From positions 230-64,229 of the forward strand of contig NZ_MUBM01000085.1 in assembly GCF_002154505.1 (NCBI RefSeq): a stretch of 64,000 nt of DNA. Reading direction: 5' to 3'. Of the stretch, positions 17,901 to 25,884 are shown piece after piece. The position numbers and the translations under genes were made by a program. The stretch is from Streptomyces carpinensis (GTDB lineage: Bacteria > Actinomycetota > Actinomycetes > Streptomycetales > Streptomycetaceae). Numbering within the stretch: position 1 is the first letter of the stretch; each line of letters starts with the position of its first letter. The notes beneath the pieces were generated by a model. The model had not been told where the DNA came from and ran no database searches. It was given only the letters and a program-made list of their open reading frames with translations.

Positions 17901-18368
17901 GACCGTGCCTCCCTTGACGATGTATTCGCCGGCCCGGCCACTCGGGAAGTGGTCGTCGTTGAACAGCCACACCCGCATACCCGTGCGCTCGGCGGTGCGC
18001 AGGACATGGCCCACGATGTCGAACCACCCTTCGGTGAAGAAGACCGGTTGCATCTCGGCGTTGTCGAAGGAGAACAGGACGACCTCGTACATGCCCTTGG
18101 CCCGCAGGTCGGCCATCTGCCGGTCCACCAGGTCCGGGGTGACGGGACCGTTCCAGTACCAGTAGACGGTGGGCCGGCTGTCCTTCGCGGGGTCGGCGAA
18201 GCCGGCCGCGGTGTATCCGCTCCGGGCGGCGGCGGACGCTGCCGCGGAAGCGGGACCCGCCGCCCAAACGGCCGCGGGCAGCCCCGTCGCGAGCGCGCCG
18301 CCGGCGAGGCCGGCCGCCGCGACGAAGGTGCGTCTGGGCAGCGAGTGGTCGGACTGTGGTGCGGGCAT
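14964..18368 (-). CDS. Secreted GH106-type alpha-L-rhamnosidase
   Basis: A 1134-residue protein with a Tat signal (LPRRTFVAAAGLAGGALATG; cleavage near 40). The N-terminal barrel begins with RPTVYWYWNGPVTPDLVDRQM and VWLFNDDHFPSGRAGEY, characteristic of GH106. A laminin-G-like insertion (about 165-330) is followed by the rest of the barrel (FWDDEPFF, SPTLDRAL) and a C-terminal beta-sandwich that ends with the galactose-binding-like segment TVNGTALEPLLW. GH106 enzymes remove alpha-L-rhamnose from rhamnogalacturonans. With the adjacent GH78 enzyme it gives two rhamnosidases of unrelated fold, probably for different linkages. Confidence 0.85.
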   Translation of the reverse strand: MPAPQSDHSLPRRTFVAAAGLAGGALATGLPAAVWAAGPASAAASAAARSGYTAAGFADPAKDSRPTVYWYWNGPVTPDLVDRQMADLRAKGMYEVVLFSFDNAEMQPVFFTEGWFDIVGHVLRTAERTGMRVWLFNDDHFPSGRAGEYIVKGGTVGSRTYSPRPDLRLKALWRSTTVVEGPATLDLRRSTGVGVEAGRLVADAGVLGGAAVLRGGESWTDCTVSGSAKADHTAAGLVVRATADGLGGYAVGFDQTGVVTVLRLAQDTEPVVLLRSTRTDGFNKTKFHTLTVSVRGDSLSVTLDGRDKGTVTDDRYASGSVGVRAVGDERGLWDSLSVTAADGSTLYTSSFDTPDTAGDFPERAALAAQAAAAAARPAGSADASDVVDLTSRLDGDATWQVPAGRWQVDLFGGATLVDDSQGYSRSYVDLLDDEPVELFLDIVPGEYHRRFGRYFGTVVPGFWDDEPFFASAEAHFKRLPWSPTLDRALRDVGVEPGVAYASAFDDLGRRGRIARGRFWQAVSNRFARYFERQARWYDERGVALITNPLYDETAPAKRIPSTGDLHKVNQWAQVPGGDIITAEYVAGEQTMIPRNPVSVAHQMGRDRALLEMFGNMGWQVTPSFVHATVGAQATRGVNLTVLHALWTDETRVYFPPPFGPRAPWWWAMRPLAEWIGRVMEAGRGTSAARTALLQPQRATEQWTGTDRQGEVDGALADAAYALERAQVDFDLLHEGALAGDEQLLCRAQVRDGGLAVGAARYDLVVLPATYTLDAACIRTLASFVRAGGTVVAVGDLPADDADGNDRSLARGLSDLFGDAVPGSRRYGAGQAVRVADVSGLRAATHAAGVAAAVLEPPRDAVRVLRVTRGTDTAFLFNNESGTAVETTAILSVDGAPELWDPLTGGTGPAPLYRTSKRGIHLPVPLGPYETRIVVVRRGGPAAPHLTSSPLPVLAVEEAGRSLRVTVEASGPGEHRLTGTAGGRTYEGTVRVDDPLAPVAVTGEWTLTLERDGATPVTGPLGSWTDQDRLFSGSGTYTVTVPVERSLLDGRRVLLDLGDVREVAAVTVNGTALEPLLWAPFVIDVTASLVAGDNRLEVRVANTLSNERNKPLPSGLLGPVTLRFRRRVTTDLTRV

Positions 18369-18662
18369 GAAGGGCCTTTCTCTGTCTGTGCGGTGGAGCG
18401 GTGTGGAGCGGTAGCGCGATGCGGTTCTCCGGCGGCCGGCGGGAGGCGTGGCGGGGCCCGGTCACGCGGCTCCGGGACGACGGCGCCGTTCGCCGGGTGG
18501 AGAGGCGCGGCGCGGAGCGGATGGACGGAGGCGGCGTGGCCGGTGGCGGACATCTGCCGGCCCGGGGTGGGGGCCGGTCGTGGCGGGCCGTCCGGCACGG
18601 CGGGAGCCGCACGCGACGGGCGGCCCGTCGAGCCGTCGGGGGAGTGGAGCGGTGAGTGTGGC

Positions 18663-21260
18663 TCAGCCCGAGGCCAGTCGCGCCACCTCCGCGGCGCTCA
18701 GCGCCCGGTTGTGCAGCCGGAAGTCGCGCACGGCGCCGTGCAGGTACGGGTGGGTGGTGTTCTGCGACCGGCCCAGGTAGTTCCGGGTGGTCGCGCCGAG
18801 CAGCAGCGGACCACTGACCATCGCGGTGTTGCGGCCGGCCTCCGTGCCGTCGACGTACAGCACGCCGGTGCCGCCGCCCAGCGTCAGCGCCACGTGCGTC
18901 CACCGTCCGACGGGCAGCGGCTCGGCGGAGTCCACGACGTCCTCCGCCTCCATGCCGGCGATCTTCAGCGCGGCGCGGGCGTGCCGGGCCCCGGTGGTCG
19001 CGGCGAGGAAGAGGTAGGTGTCCTTGTGGTACCCGAGATCGAAGACGCGGGCGGACGCCGCGAGGCTGTCGACGCGGACTCGGACACTGACGGTCAGTTC
19101 GTCCAGGCCGCTCAGCAGCCCGGACGGCAGCGCGAGGTGGCCGCTGACCCCGTCGAACGCCACGGCGGTGTCCTCGCCGTCACGTGTCCAGGTGGCGCCG
19201 CCGGCGAGCGTGGCGTCGGCGAAGGTACCGGTGGTGTCGGCGGCCGTCGTGCCGCTGCCCTCCCGCAAGGGGTAGTCGGCGATGTCCCGTTCGCGGCTCG
19301 GCCGCGGGGTGTGGGCCCAGTACACGTTGTAGCGCTGGTGGTGGACCTCGTGGAACGGACGCAGCGTGACCGTGCGGCTGTCGGCGACGGCGGTGAACTC
19401 GGTGGGCCTGCCGGCAGTGGCGCGCAGCGTGTCGGGCAGGACCGTGGGGAGTGTGGCCAGGGCGGTGTCACCGTACTCCCCGGCCAGGACCAGGGGGCCG
19501 AGGGACAGCGAGGCCACCTGCGGATTGTCGGGGGCGGGACGCCACACGGGCCTGCGGGGCAGGACGAGTTCGACGGTGTCGCCGGTTCGCCACAGGCGCT
19601 CCACCGTGGCGTAGGTGCCGGGCCGCAGGGGGGCGACGGCCTGGCGCCCGTTGACCTTGAGGGTGGCGGGACGGCCGGTGTCGGCCACCCAGGACGGGAT
19701 CCGGATCTTCAGCGTGAACCGCGCGGTGCCGTCGGTGACGGTCAGGCGCGTCCGGTCGTCCGTCGGGTACGTGGTTTCCTGACGCAGCGTCACTCCGGCG
19801 TCGGACCAGTGCACCTCCGAGGGAATGAACAGGTTCACGTACAGGGCCGGTGACGACTGCGATGCGTTCGAGCGGAAGTAGATGCTGTCGGCGAACTTCG
19901 TGTGCGTCTCCAGCCCGGTGCCGTGGTCGCAGGAGAAGTTGTCGTAGTCGCCGCTGTAGCTTCCGGGAGCCGCGCCGAGGCCGCCCTTGGGCTGCCGCTC
20001 GGAGCCTGCCCACAGACCGGTGTAGTACGTGACGAAACCGTGCGCGGAGTCCGGGTCCTGCTCGCCGAGCATCTGGTTGTAGAGGGTCCACTCGTAGTGG
20101 TCCATGTACTCGGCGCGCTGCGGCCGGTGCAGGAAGAGCTGCCGCCCGAGTTTCAGCATGTTGTAGCTGTTGCAGTTCTCGCAGGTCACCTCGGAGAGCC
20201 GGCTGACGATCTCGTCCGGCGGACCGAAGAGTTCCTGGTTGGAGTTGCCGCCGATGGCGTAGGAGTGGTGCCGGACGACCGCCGTCCAGAACGTGTCGGC
20301 GATGTCCAGGTACCGGGGGTCCCCGGTCGCCTCGTAGCCGGGCACGGCGCCGACGACCTTGGCGATCTCGGTGTTGGCGTGCCGGCCGGCGAGTTCGTCC
20401 CGGCCGGCGGCCAGAGGTGTGTACAGGTCCTCGTGGTCGAAGCGCTGGGCGGTGCGCAGATGGGCGCTGTCGCCGGTGACCTGATAGAGCCGGGTCAGTA
20501 CGTCGTTCATGCCGCCGAACTCGACCTTCAGTACGGTCTGCATCCGCTCCTGGGACAGCGGCGCGGTCCGCGCGTCCACCCAGGCCGCCTTCTCCAGCAG
20601 GATCTCGAACGCCTCCCGGTTGCCGCTCAGGAGGTACTGGTCGAGCAGCCCGGCCATGATCTTGTGCAGGGTGTAGTACGGCGCCCACGGCTTGCCGCCC
20701 GCCTCCAACTGGTCGAAGACCGACTCCGGGAAGGCGGACAGGTAGCCGCGGTGGAATCCGGCCGAGGGTGCGGCCTGCTGACACTGCGCCAGCGCGGAGA
20801 CCAGGGCGCGGCCTTTGCCGGCGTAGGCGGTGTCACCGGTGTTGGCGTGCGCCTGGGCGAGGGCGCTGAGCAGATGGCCGGTGGTGTGTCCGCGCAACTG
20901 CACGTTCGGCGCCTCCCAGCCGCCGCAGGGTTGCGCGGTGGAGGGCAGGCCGACGTTGGTGCGGAAGGTGTGCAGGAGCCGGTCGATGTCGACGAACAGG
21001 AGGTAGGCGCAGGTACGCCGCATGTTGGCCAGGAAGGGACTGTCGAGCAGACGCACCTCGGAGAGCGGGAAGGCGGTGAGGACCGGGCTCGCCCCCGATC
21101 TCTCGGTGCCCTCGGGGTCCGCCGAGGCGGTGACCGTGGCGGGGGCCGCGTGTGCGGACGGATCCATGGGGGAGGGCAGTGCGGTGACGGCCGCCGCGGC
21201 CGACGCCGCGAACATGATCTGACGGCGGGACGGGGTGACGGGGACGCGCTGAGCGGGCAC
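18663..21260 (-). CDS. Secreted GH127 beta-L-arabinofuranosidase with C-terminal LamG domain
   Basis: An 865-residue protein. A Tat-like signal (SRRQIMFAASAAAAVTALP) is followed by the GH127/DUF1680 barrel: LLDSPFLANMRR, GGWEAPNVQLRGHTTGHLLSA, GNSNQELF, then C360-E-N-C363. The C-terminal 170 residues are a concanavalin-like LamG domain (TFADATLAGGATW.., ending LHNRALSAAEVARLAS). The family cleaves terminal beta-L-arabinofuranose from hydroxyproline-rich glycoproteins and RG-II. In characterised members zinc is held by three Cys and one Glu, including an adjacent Cys pair. Here the pair region reads FSC444DHGTG, with one Cys only. The GTG start at 21260 has GGGAG 8 bp upstream. It is the first gene of the five-glycosidase run. 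Confidence 0.88.
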   Translation of the reverse strand: MPAQRVPVTPSRRQIMFAASAAAAVTALPSPMDPSAHAAPATVTASADPEGTERSGASPVLTAFPLSEVRLLDSPFLANMRRTCAYLLFVDIDRLLHTFRTNVGLPSTAQPCGGWEAPNVQLRGHTTGHLLSALAQAHANTGDTAYAGKGRALVSALAQCQQAAPSAGFHRGYLSAFPESVFDQLEAGGKPWAPYYTLHKIMAGLLDQYLLSGNREAFEILLEKAAWVDARTAPLSQERMQTVLKVEFGGMNDVLTRLYQVTGDSAHLRTAQRFDHEDLYTPLAAGRDELAGRHANTEIAKVVGAVPGYEATGDPRYLDIADTFWTAVVRHHSYAIGGNSNQELFGPPDEIVSRLSEVTCENCNSYNMLKLGRQLFLHRPQRAEYMDHYEWTLYNQMLGEQDPDSAHGFVTYYTGLWAGSERQPKGGLGAAPGSYSGDYDNFSCDHGTGLETHTKFADSIYFRSNASQSSPALYVNLFIPSEVHWSDAGVTLRQETTYPTDDRTRLTVTDGTARFTLKIRIPSWVADTGRPATLKVNGRQAVAPLRPGTYATVERLWRTGDTVELVLPRRPVWRPAPDNPQVASLSLGPLVLAGEYGDTALATLPTVLPDTLRATAGRPTEFTAVADSRTVTLRPFHEVHHQRYNVYWAHTPRPSRERDIADYPLREGSGTTAADTTGTFADATLAGGATWTRDGEDTAVAFDGVSGHLALPSGLLSGLDELTVSVRVRVDSLAASARVFDLGYHKDTYLFLAATTGARHARAALKIAGMEAEDVVDSAEPLPVGRWTHVALTLGGGTGVLYVDGTEAGRNTAMVSGPLLLGATTRNYLGRSQNTTHPYLHGAVRDFRLHNRALSAAEVARLASG

Positions 21261-21309
21261 GCGCTGAGCTCCCTTCGGTGGGCAGCAATGCGTTGAATCG
21301 CCTGGGCTT

Positions 21310-21326
21310 TTGAATCGTTAAATTCA
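21310..21326. promoter_or_regulatory. LacI-type operator candidate upstream of GH127
   Basis: TTGAATCGTTAAATTCA has TGAAT/ATTCA arms. Together with a direct TTGAATCG at 21293-21300 it lies 33-66 bp upstream of the GH127 start, where a repressor would block transcription of the glycosidase run. TTGAA-W-CG is a typical LacI-family half-site. Confidence 0.5.
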
Positions 21327-21509
21327 CTGCGGGGGAGACGGTAAGCGTGAGCCCATGGGTCGTCAAGGCTTCTCACAAGAACTGATCAGTAGGCTCCGTG
21401 TTCGGTCTGTCGTGCATCAATGAAGCGGAGTCCGGGGCCTGTTGCGTCGCGAGGTGCGGAGGCTGTTGACGTGCGAAGGAGGACTGGGATGAGAGACAGG
21501 GTCGCGATT

Positions 21510-21522
21510 TTGAAACGTTCAA
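21510..21522. promoter_or_regulatory. LacI-type operator candidate (TTGAAACGTTCAA)
   Basis: A 13-bp inverted repeat TTGAA-ACG-TTCAA, 250 bp upstream of the GH127 start. The identical 13-mer, on the opposite strand, forms the centre of the palindrome at 49802-49834 upstream of the second glycan locus. This argues for a common LacI-family regulator that is encoded outside the window. Confidence 0.5.
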
Positions 21523-21579
21523 TTCCTTGTGTGTCCGTCTTGACGAACAGAGGTGATCAAGGGGGGCCGGGCGCGGTGA

Positions 21580-24500
21580 TCAGCCCGGGTGGTGCCCGGG
21601 CCGGGGCCGGATGCCGTGGTTGCGGGCGCGGCGGCCGTAGGGCACCGAAACGAACTCCTCCAGCCCGAGCGCACCGCCCGCGACCTGGCCGTCCAGGTGC
21701 CGGGCGAAGCCGACGACGTCCGTCGGCTCCTCGCCCGCCAGCCAGTGGAGGAACAACGTGAACACATCGCCCAGGAACTGCGTCTGCACGGGACTGCTCT
21801 CCCGGCTCCCGGCGGTGATCACCGCCGACAGCTCGCTCATGCGCCGCTCGGTCGTGGCGAACGTGCCCACCTCGATCGCCCTCTTGAACGCGTCGACCAC
21901 GACCGGCAGCACCTGGGACCACAGGTGCTGCTCGGCCGCGGCACAGAGCTTGCTCCCCCAGACCGCCGCCGACCACAGGGCGTCCGCGTCCTCGAGCCGC
22001 GTGGCACACTCCGCGAGCGAGGCGAGCAGGGGCGCGGCGATCTCCCAGGCACCGATCCCGACGAGGATCGCCACCGAGTCCCGGTAGTGACCGAGGGCCT
22101 CGGCGTCCCGGCCGCGCAGCCTCAGCGTCTCGGCGATGTCCCAGTGGAAGCTCGCCGCCTCCCTCGGAACGCCGAGCTTCTCCGCCTGCGCGAGTCCGGT
22201 GGAGGCGAACCGCGCGGCGGTGTCGAGGTCGCCCTTGTCGCGATGGGAGATGGACAGCCTGCCCACGGCGGCCAGTTCCTGCTCGTCGTCATGGGTGGTG
22301 CGCGCCAGTTCCAGTGCCTTGGTGGCGGCGTCGATCGCGGCGGCCGGATCACCGGCGATCTGGTGGAGGATCGCCTCGTCCAGCAGGAAGGCGGCCTGCT
22401 GCGTCCGGTCGTCCAGCTCGACCGCGCGGGCGAGGCCGTCCCGGGCATGGCTCATCGCCTCGTCGTAGCGCCGCAGCCGCTTGCTCAACTGGCCGAGCAC
22501 ACCGGCCGTCTGGAGCAGCCCGCTCTTGTCGTCCCGGCCGAGGTAGCAGTCCTGTGCCTCCTCGGCCAGCCGCCGTGCCTCCTCCCACTGGCCGTGCCGC
22601 ATCTGGAGCTGTGCCATGCGCAGCAGGAGGTTCGGTCGGTTCTCGCAGGCCTCGCCGTAGGCCGTGCTGCGCCGGAAGTCGGCCAGCGCCGCCGCCAGGG
22701 CGTCACGCCGCTCGTGCCATGTGCCGGTCAGCTCGAACCGGGTGGCCCAGCGCCGGTCGGCGGTCTGTGGCGGGAGGGCCAGCCGCCCCAGCAGGCCGTC
22801 GATCCGTGTGACGAGTTTCCGTACCGCGTCCTCGTCCGCGATGTCGTCCCCGACGGTCAGTGCGAGCTCGTCCAGCAGGACATCCAGGCAGGACAGCGTG
22901 TCGCCGTGAGGTGTGCGCTCGACGGCGCGGCGCAGCGCCGTGATCTCACCGCGCAGGAGGCGGGCCATGGCGCCGCGATCCGCGCGTGCGACGCGCGCGA
23001 GCATCGCGCACTCGGCGAGCGCGGCCTCGCCGGCGGTCGCGGCTCGGTCCCGCCACTGGTCCAGCCGTCCGTTGGCGGTGCCCACGTAGATGTACGACCG
23101 CTCGATCCCGGAGGGCAGCCCGGTGCCGACGACGGCCTCGCAGACCCGGGTCTCCTCCGCCGTGATGCGGTGCACGACCGTACGGCCGAAGTCGGCTGCC
23201 CGCTTCGACGGGATGCTCCACAGCGAACCGATGTAGCCGCGGGCGCCGACCCGGACGAACTCCCGGCCCACACCCGTCCAGGACTGGCAGGAGTTGTTGA
23301 ACACGATGGGCCGGTGGCGCAGCGTCAGCCACTGCGGAATGCGCCAGTTCTCCAGGGCGAACTGCTCGCCCAGCACGATCCCGTCGTCCGTTCCGTGCGT
23401 GTTGAAGAACAGCAACTCGACCGGCAGGTCCCGGGGCAGCGTCAGCAGAGCACCGAGCATGAGCTCGCCCGGGCCCGGCAGCAGGATGGGATGGGTGAAG
23501 TGGCCGCCTACCGAGCGCATCACGTCCTCGGTCTCCGAGACCCGGAAGAAGCCGGGGTCGAACACGAGGCTGAAGGTGCCGGCCGATCGTTCGATGCCTT
23601 CGCTGTACACCTCGTTGAGGATGATCAGGACCGGGTCGGCCGCGACGTGCCCGATGGGCTTGCGCGACCAGTCGGCCTCCGCGGAACGGACGAACGAGTA
23701 CGGCAGACCGGTGGTGAACGCGGTGAGCCTGCGCTCGCCGACGGCGGTGACCGCGGCCGGTGGAACCTGCGCGGTCACCGCCTCTTCCAGAGCCCGGTAG
23801 GGGTTTCTGCCGCCGGTGGACAGCCACCGCCGCAGTCTCCCGCCGGCGTCGCCCCTCGTCTCCTCCGCTTCCTCGTCGACGGCACGCCCGCTCGCGGTGA
23901 TCCGCCGCTGCTGCTCGTCGACCGCTCGCCGTACCGGCTCCAGGTCCGGCGGCGGCGTGACCACCAGGCGCGCGCCGCGATGATGGGCGTACACCGCGCC
24001 CAACAGGGCGTTCACATCGGCGGTGTTCTCGACCAGCGTCGCCTCGTCGGAGTCCGAAGCGGCCTGCGCGAACAGCTCGTCGAGCGGTGCCGTGGCATGT
24101 TCCACCGCACGCAGCGGAGCACCGGTGCGCAGCGCGGTGAACAACGCGACGACGAAGCTCGCGGGGTCGTGTGCGCAGACCTCGATCGTGTGTCCCGGTT
24201 CGCCGCCCGGGGCGCGCAGCGACCGCCAGGCCACGGTGGTGAGTTCCGCCAGTGTGTTCCAGCGAAGCCGCAGCCTCTGCGGGATGTCCGCGAACATCTC
24301 GCCGCCCCGGTCGCCGGCCTCCTCCCCGGTGTGCGCGGCGTGCAGGCGGTTCGCACCGTCGCGGAGCGCGGGGTCGAGGGTGTTGAGCTCATCGGGACTG
24401 AAGTCGGCGAGGAACACGGCGCGTTCGATGCCCATCCGCGACAACAGCCCGGACACCATGTCGTTGTGCTTGACCCAGGAGCGGTATCGGCTCAGGGCCT

Positions 24501-25248
24501 TGCCGAGCCGCTGGTGCTCGGCGATGTCCAGCAGTGTCCGCCGCTGCACTTCCGGGCCGCCGGCCAGCACCTCCTCCAGCCCCAGCCGCGAACCGATGCG
24601 CTGCATGGACCTGTCCTGGCTGCGTTTGAACTCCTCGTACAGCTCGATGAACTCGGCCTCCGCCATGGGCGGAGGTTCGACCGCGACGACGGGCGTCAGC
24701 CGGTCCCCGGGGAGGCAGGACACCACGACGGCCGCCTCCCGCATCTGGTCGGGGCGGCACACCACGACCGTGTCGCCCACGTCGAACACCGGCAGACTGG
24801 TCAGTGTCAGGACCACCTCGCAGCCGCCTGCCGGCAACGACACGCGCACCTCGTGGCCGTCGATCGCACACGGCGCGGACGCCTCGACGGTGAGCGTGAC
24901 CCGATCGGGCAGGGAGTAGGTCACACCCCGGTCGGAGGGTTGCGGGTTCCCCTCCACCTCCAGGCACCACTCCACCGGGACGTCCAGGGCGAAGCGCAGC
25001 CGGAGCGCGACGGCGGGTCCCTCGTCCGGCAGTGCGTCCACCGTGAGTTCCCGTGTCCCCACCCCGAGGTGCTGTCCCACCCGAGTGGTGGCCGTCTCGG
25101 CGACGGGCGGTGCGGCGGGCCGCACCCCCTGGCCGAGCATCCGCTCACGCAGCGGGAGCGGAGGCTTGCGGTGCATATCGAGCAGGGCCGCACCGAGGAG
25201 CCCGCCGTCGAAGCGGAACCTGATCCCGTGCGACGGGCCGAGATCCAC
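21580..25248 (-). CDS. CHAT-domain caspase-like peptidase with C-terminal TPR repeats
   Basis: A 1222-residue cytoplasmic protein. Residues 1-250 are a beta-rich region of unknown type, and 300-450 are a mixed region. The CHAT (caspase-HetF-associated) peptidase domain covers about 530-740, with the predicted dyad H618 (FFNTHGTDDG) and C654 (NNSCQSW), then RGYIGSLWSIP. Residues about 850-1130 are tetratricopeptide-like repeats (for example RPNLLLRMAQLQMRHGQWEEA and GLLQTAGVLGQLSKRLRRYDEA). CHAT proteases are often effectors activated by a sensor, as in Craspase TPR-CHAT or gasdermin-type systems. The GTG start at 25248 follows the stop of the small membrane-protein gene by 3 bp, so the two are translationally coupled. 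No gasdermin or nuclease partner is visible nearby. Confidence 0.82.
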   Translation of the reverse strand: MDLGPSHGIRFRFDGGLLGAALLDMHRKPPLPLRERMLGQGVRPAAPPVAETATTRVGQHLGVGTRELTVDALPDEGPAVALRLRFALDVPVEWCLEVEGNPQPSDRGVTYSLPDRVTLTVEASAPCAIDGHEVRVSLPAGGCEVVLTLTSLPVFDVGDTVVVCRPDQMREAAVVVSCLPGDRLTPVVAVEPPPMAEAEFIELYEEFKRSQDRSMQRIGSRLGLEEVLAGGPEVQRRTLLDIAEHQRLGKALSRYRSWVKHNDMVSGLLSRMGIERAVFLADFSPDELNTLDPALRDGANRLHAAHTGEEAGDRGGEMFADIPQRLRLRWNTLAELTTVAWRSLRAPGGEPGHTIEVCAHDPASFVVALFTALRTGAPLRAVEHATAPLDELFAQAASDSDEATLVENTADVNALLGAVYAHHRGARLVVTPPPDLEPVRRAVDEQQRRITASGRAVDEEAEETRGDAGGRLRRWLSTGGRNPYRALEEAVTAQVPPAAVTAVGERRLTAFTTGLPYSFVRSAEADWSRKPIGHVAADPVLIILNEVYSEGIERSAGTFSLVFDPGFFRVSETEDVMRSVGGHFTHPILLPGPGELMLGALLTLPRDLPVELLFFNTHGTDDGIVLGEQFALENWRIPQWLTLRHRPIVFNNSCQSWTGVGREFVRVGARGYIGSLWSIPSKRAADFGRTVVHRITAEETRVCEAVVGTGLPSGIERSYIYVGTANGRLDQWRDRAATAGEAALAECAMLARVARADRGAMARLLRGEITALRRAVERTPHGDTLSCLDVLLDELALTVGDDIADEDAVRKLVTRIDGLLGRLALPPQTADRRWATRFELTGTWHERRDALAAALADFRRSTAYGEACENRPNLLLRMAQLQMRHGQWEEARRLAEEAQDCYLGRDDKSGLLQTAGVLGQLSKRLRRYDEAMSHARDGLARAVELDDRTQQAAFLLDEAILHQIAGDPAAAIDAATKALELARTTHDDEQELAAVGRLSISHRDKGDLDTAARFASTGLAQAEKLGVPREAASFHWDIAETLRLRGRDAEALGHYRDSVAILVGIGAWEIAAPLLASLAECATRLEDADALWSAAVWGSKLCAAAEQHLWSQVLPVVVDAFKRAIEVGTFATTERRMSELSAVITAGSRESSPVQTQFLGDVFTLFLHWLAGEEPTDVVGFARHLDGQVAGGALGLEEFVSVPYGRRARNHGIRPRPGHHPG

Positions 25249-25251
25249 GGC

Positions 25252-25590
25252 CTACAGTCCGTGCACGTAGGAGTCGACGAACGAGTACCGTGTCCGCTCC
25301 GGCGGGGTGCCCCAGGAGCGCAGCTGTGTCCGGGCGCGCTCACGTCCCTTGCGCACCATGGAGTTCACCAGCACCGGCGTCGACACGCCGACGTACAGAG
25401 CGCCCCAGTAGGTGGTCGCCGGCAGTACCAGCGCCAGGACACCGCCGAGCGCCGAGAAGGCGAGCGAGACCGCGAGGTAGAACCACGACCACTGGAACCG
25501 ATCGGGATCGTTGCGGATCTCGTAGAGCCGAACGATCTCCGGCGCCAACGCGCCGACCATACCCAGCAGGAAGACGGCCACAGAGCTCAT
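25252..25590 (-). CDS. Small three-helix membrane protein coupled to the CHAT gene
   Basis: 112 residues from the ATG at 25590. Hydrophobic segments lie at about 2-18 (SVAVFLLGMVGALAPEIV), 33-55 (WFYLAVSLAFSALGGVLALVL) and 58-78 (ATTYWGALYVGVSTPVLVNSM). A basic, soluble tail follows (RKGRERARTQLRSWG). A GGAGG abuts the ATG, so a GTG three codons earlier or one at 25635 may be the true start. Its stop is 3 bp before the CHAT start. I recognise no family. The layout suggests a membrane anchor, sensor or target of the peptidase. Confidence 0.65.
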   Translation of the reverse strand: MSSVAVFLLGMVGALAPEIVRLYEIRNDPDRFQWSWFYLAVSLAFSALGGVLALVLPATTYWGALYVGVSTPVLVNSMVRKGRERARTQLRSWGTPPERTRYSFVDSYVHGL

Positions 25591-25884
25591 CCTCCACACC
25601 GTACCCGAGAGCCCTCGGCAAGTCCCGTGTGTCACTGGCGACTTGGTGTGATCCTCAGGTGCTGTTCAGCCCGCTGACGGATCCCTCCGCGGACCTCTGG
25701 TGCCCGAACGCCCCCCAGGCGCGCGGACTGAATCGGCCCGGCTTCCCGCCGCAGGCGGGGCGTGACGGATGCCTGGCAGCTCGACGAGGCGAGTCGTGAT
25801 GAAATGGGTGAAATGTGCAAAACGGACGCGAGTGTGCCGTTGAGGCCCGGTGAGTAGCCAGAGGCGTGATGGAGGATTGACTGC

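Larger units (their letters stand above)
21261..21579. other. Intergenic region with LacI-type operator candidates
   Basis: This is the gap between the start of the GH127 gene and the stop of the CHAT gene, both on the minus strand. No gene is visible. It is noticeably more A/T-rich than its surroundings and holds TTGAATCG at 21293-21300, the TTGAATCG..ATTCA inverted repeat at 21310-21326 and TTGAAACGTTCAA at 21510-21522. It must contain the promoter of the glycosidase run. Confidence 0.7.

Noticed and set aside
16944..19853. Long plus-strand frame spanning the GH106-GH127 gap
   Set aside because: Crosses two real minus-strand genes; composition typical of an antisense frame.
21589..25677. 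4-kb plus-strand open frame opposite the CHAT gene
   Set aside because: Mirror frame of the CHAT-TPR gene, rich in R/Q/V/G, with no domain.
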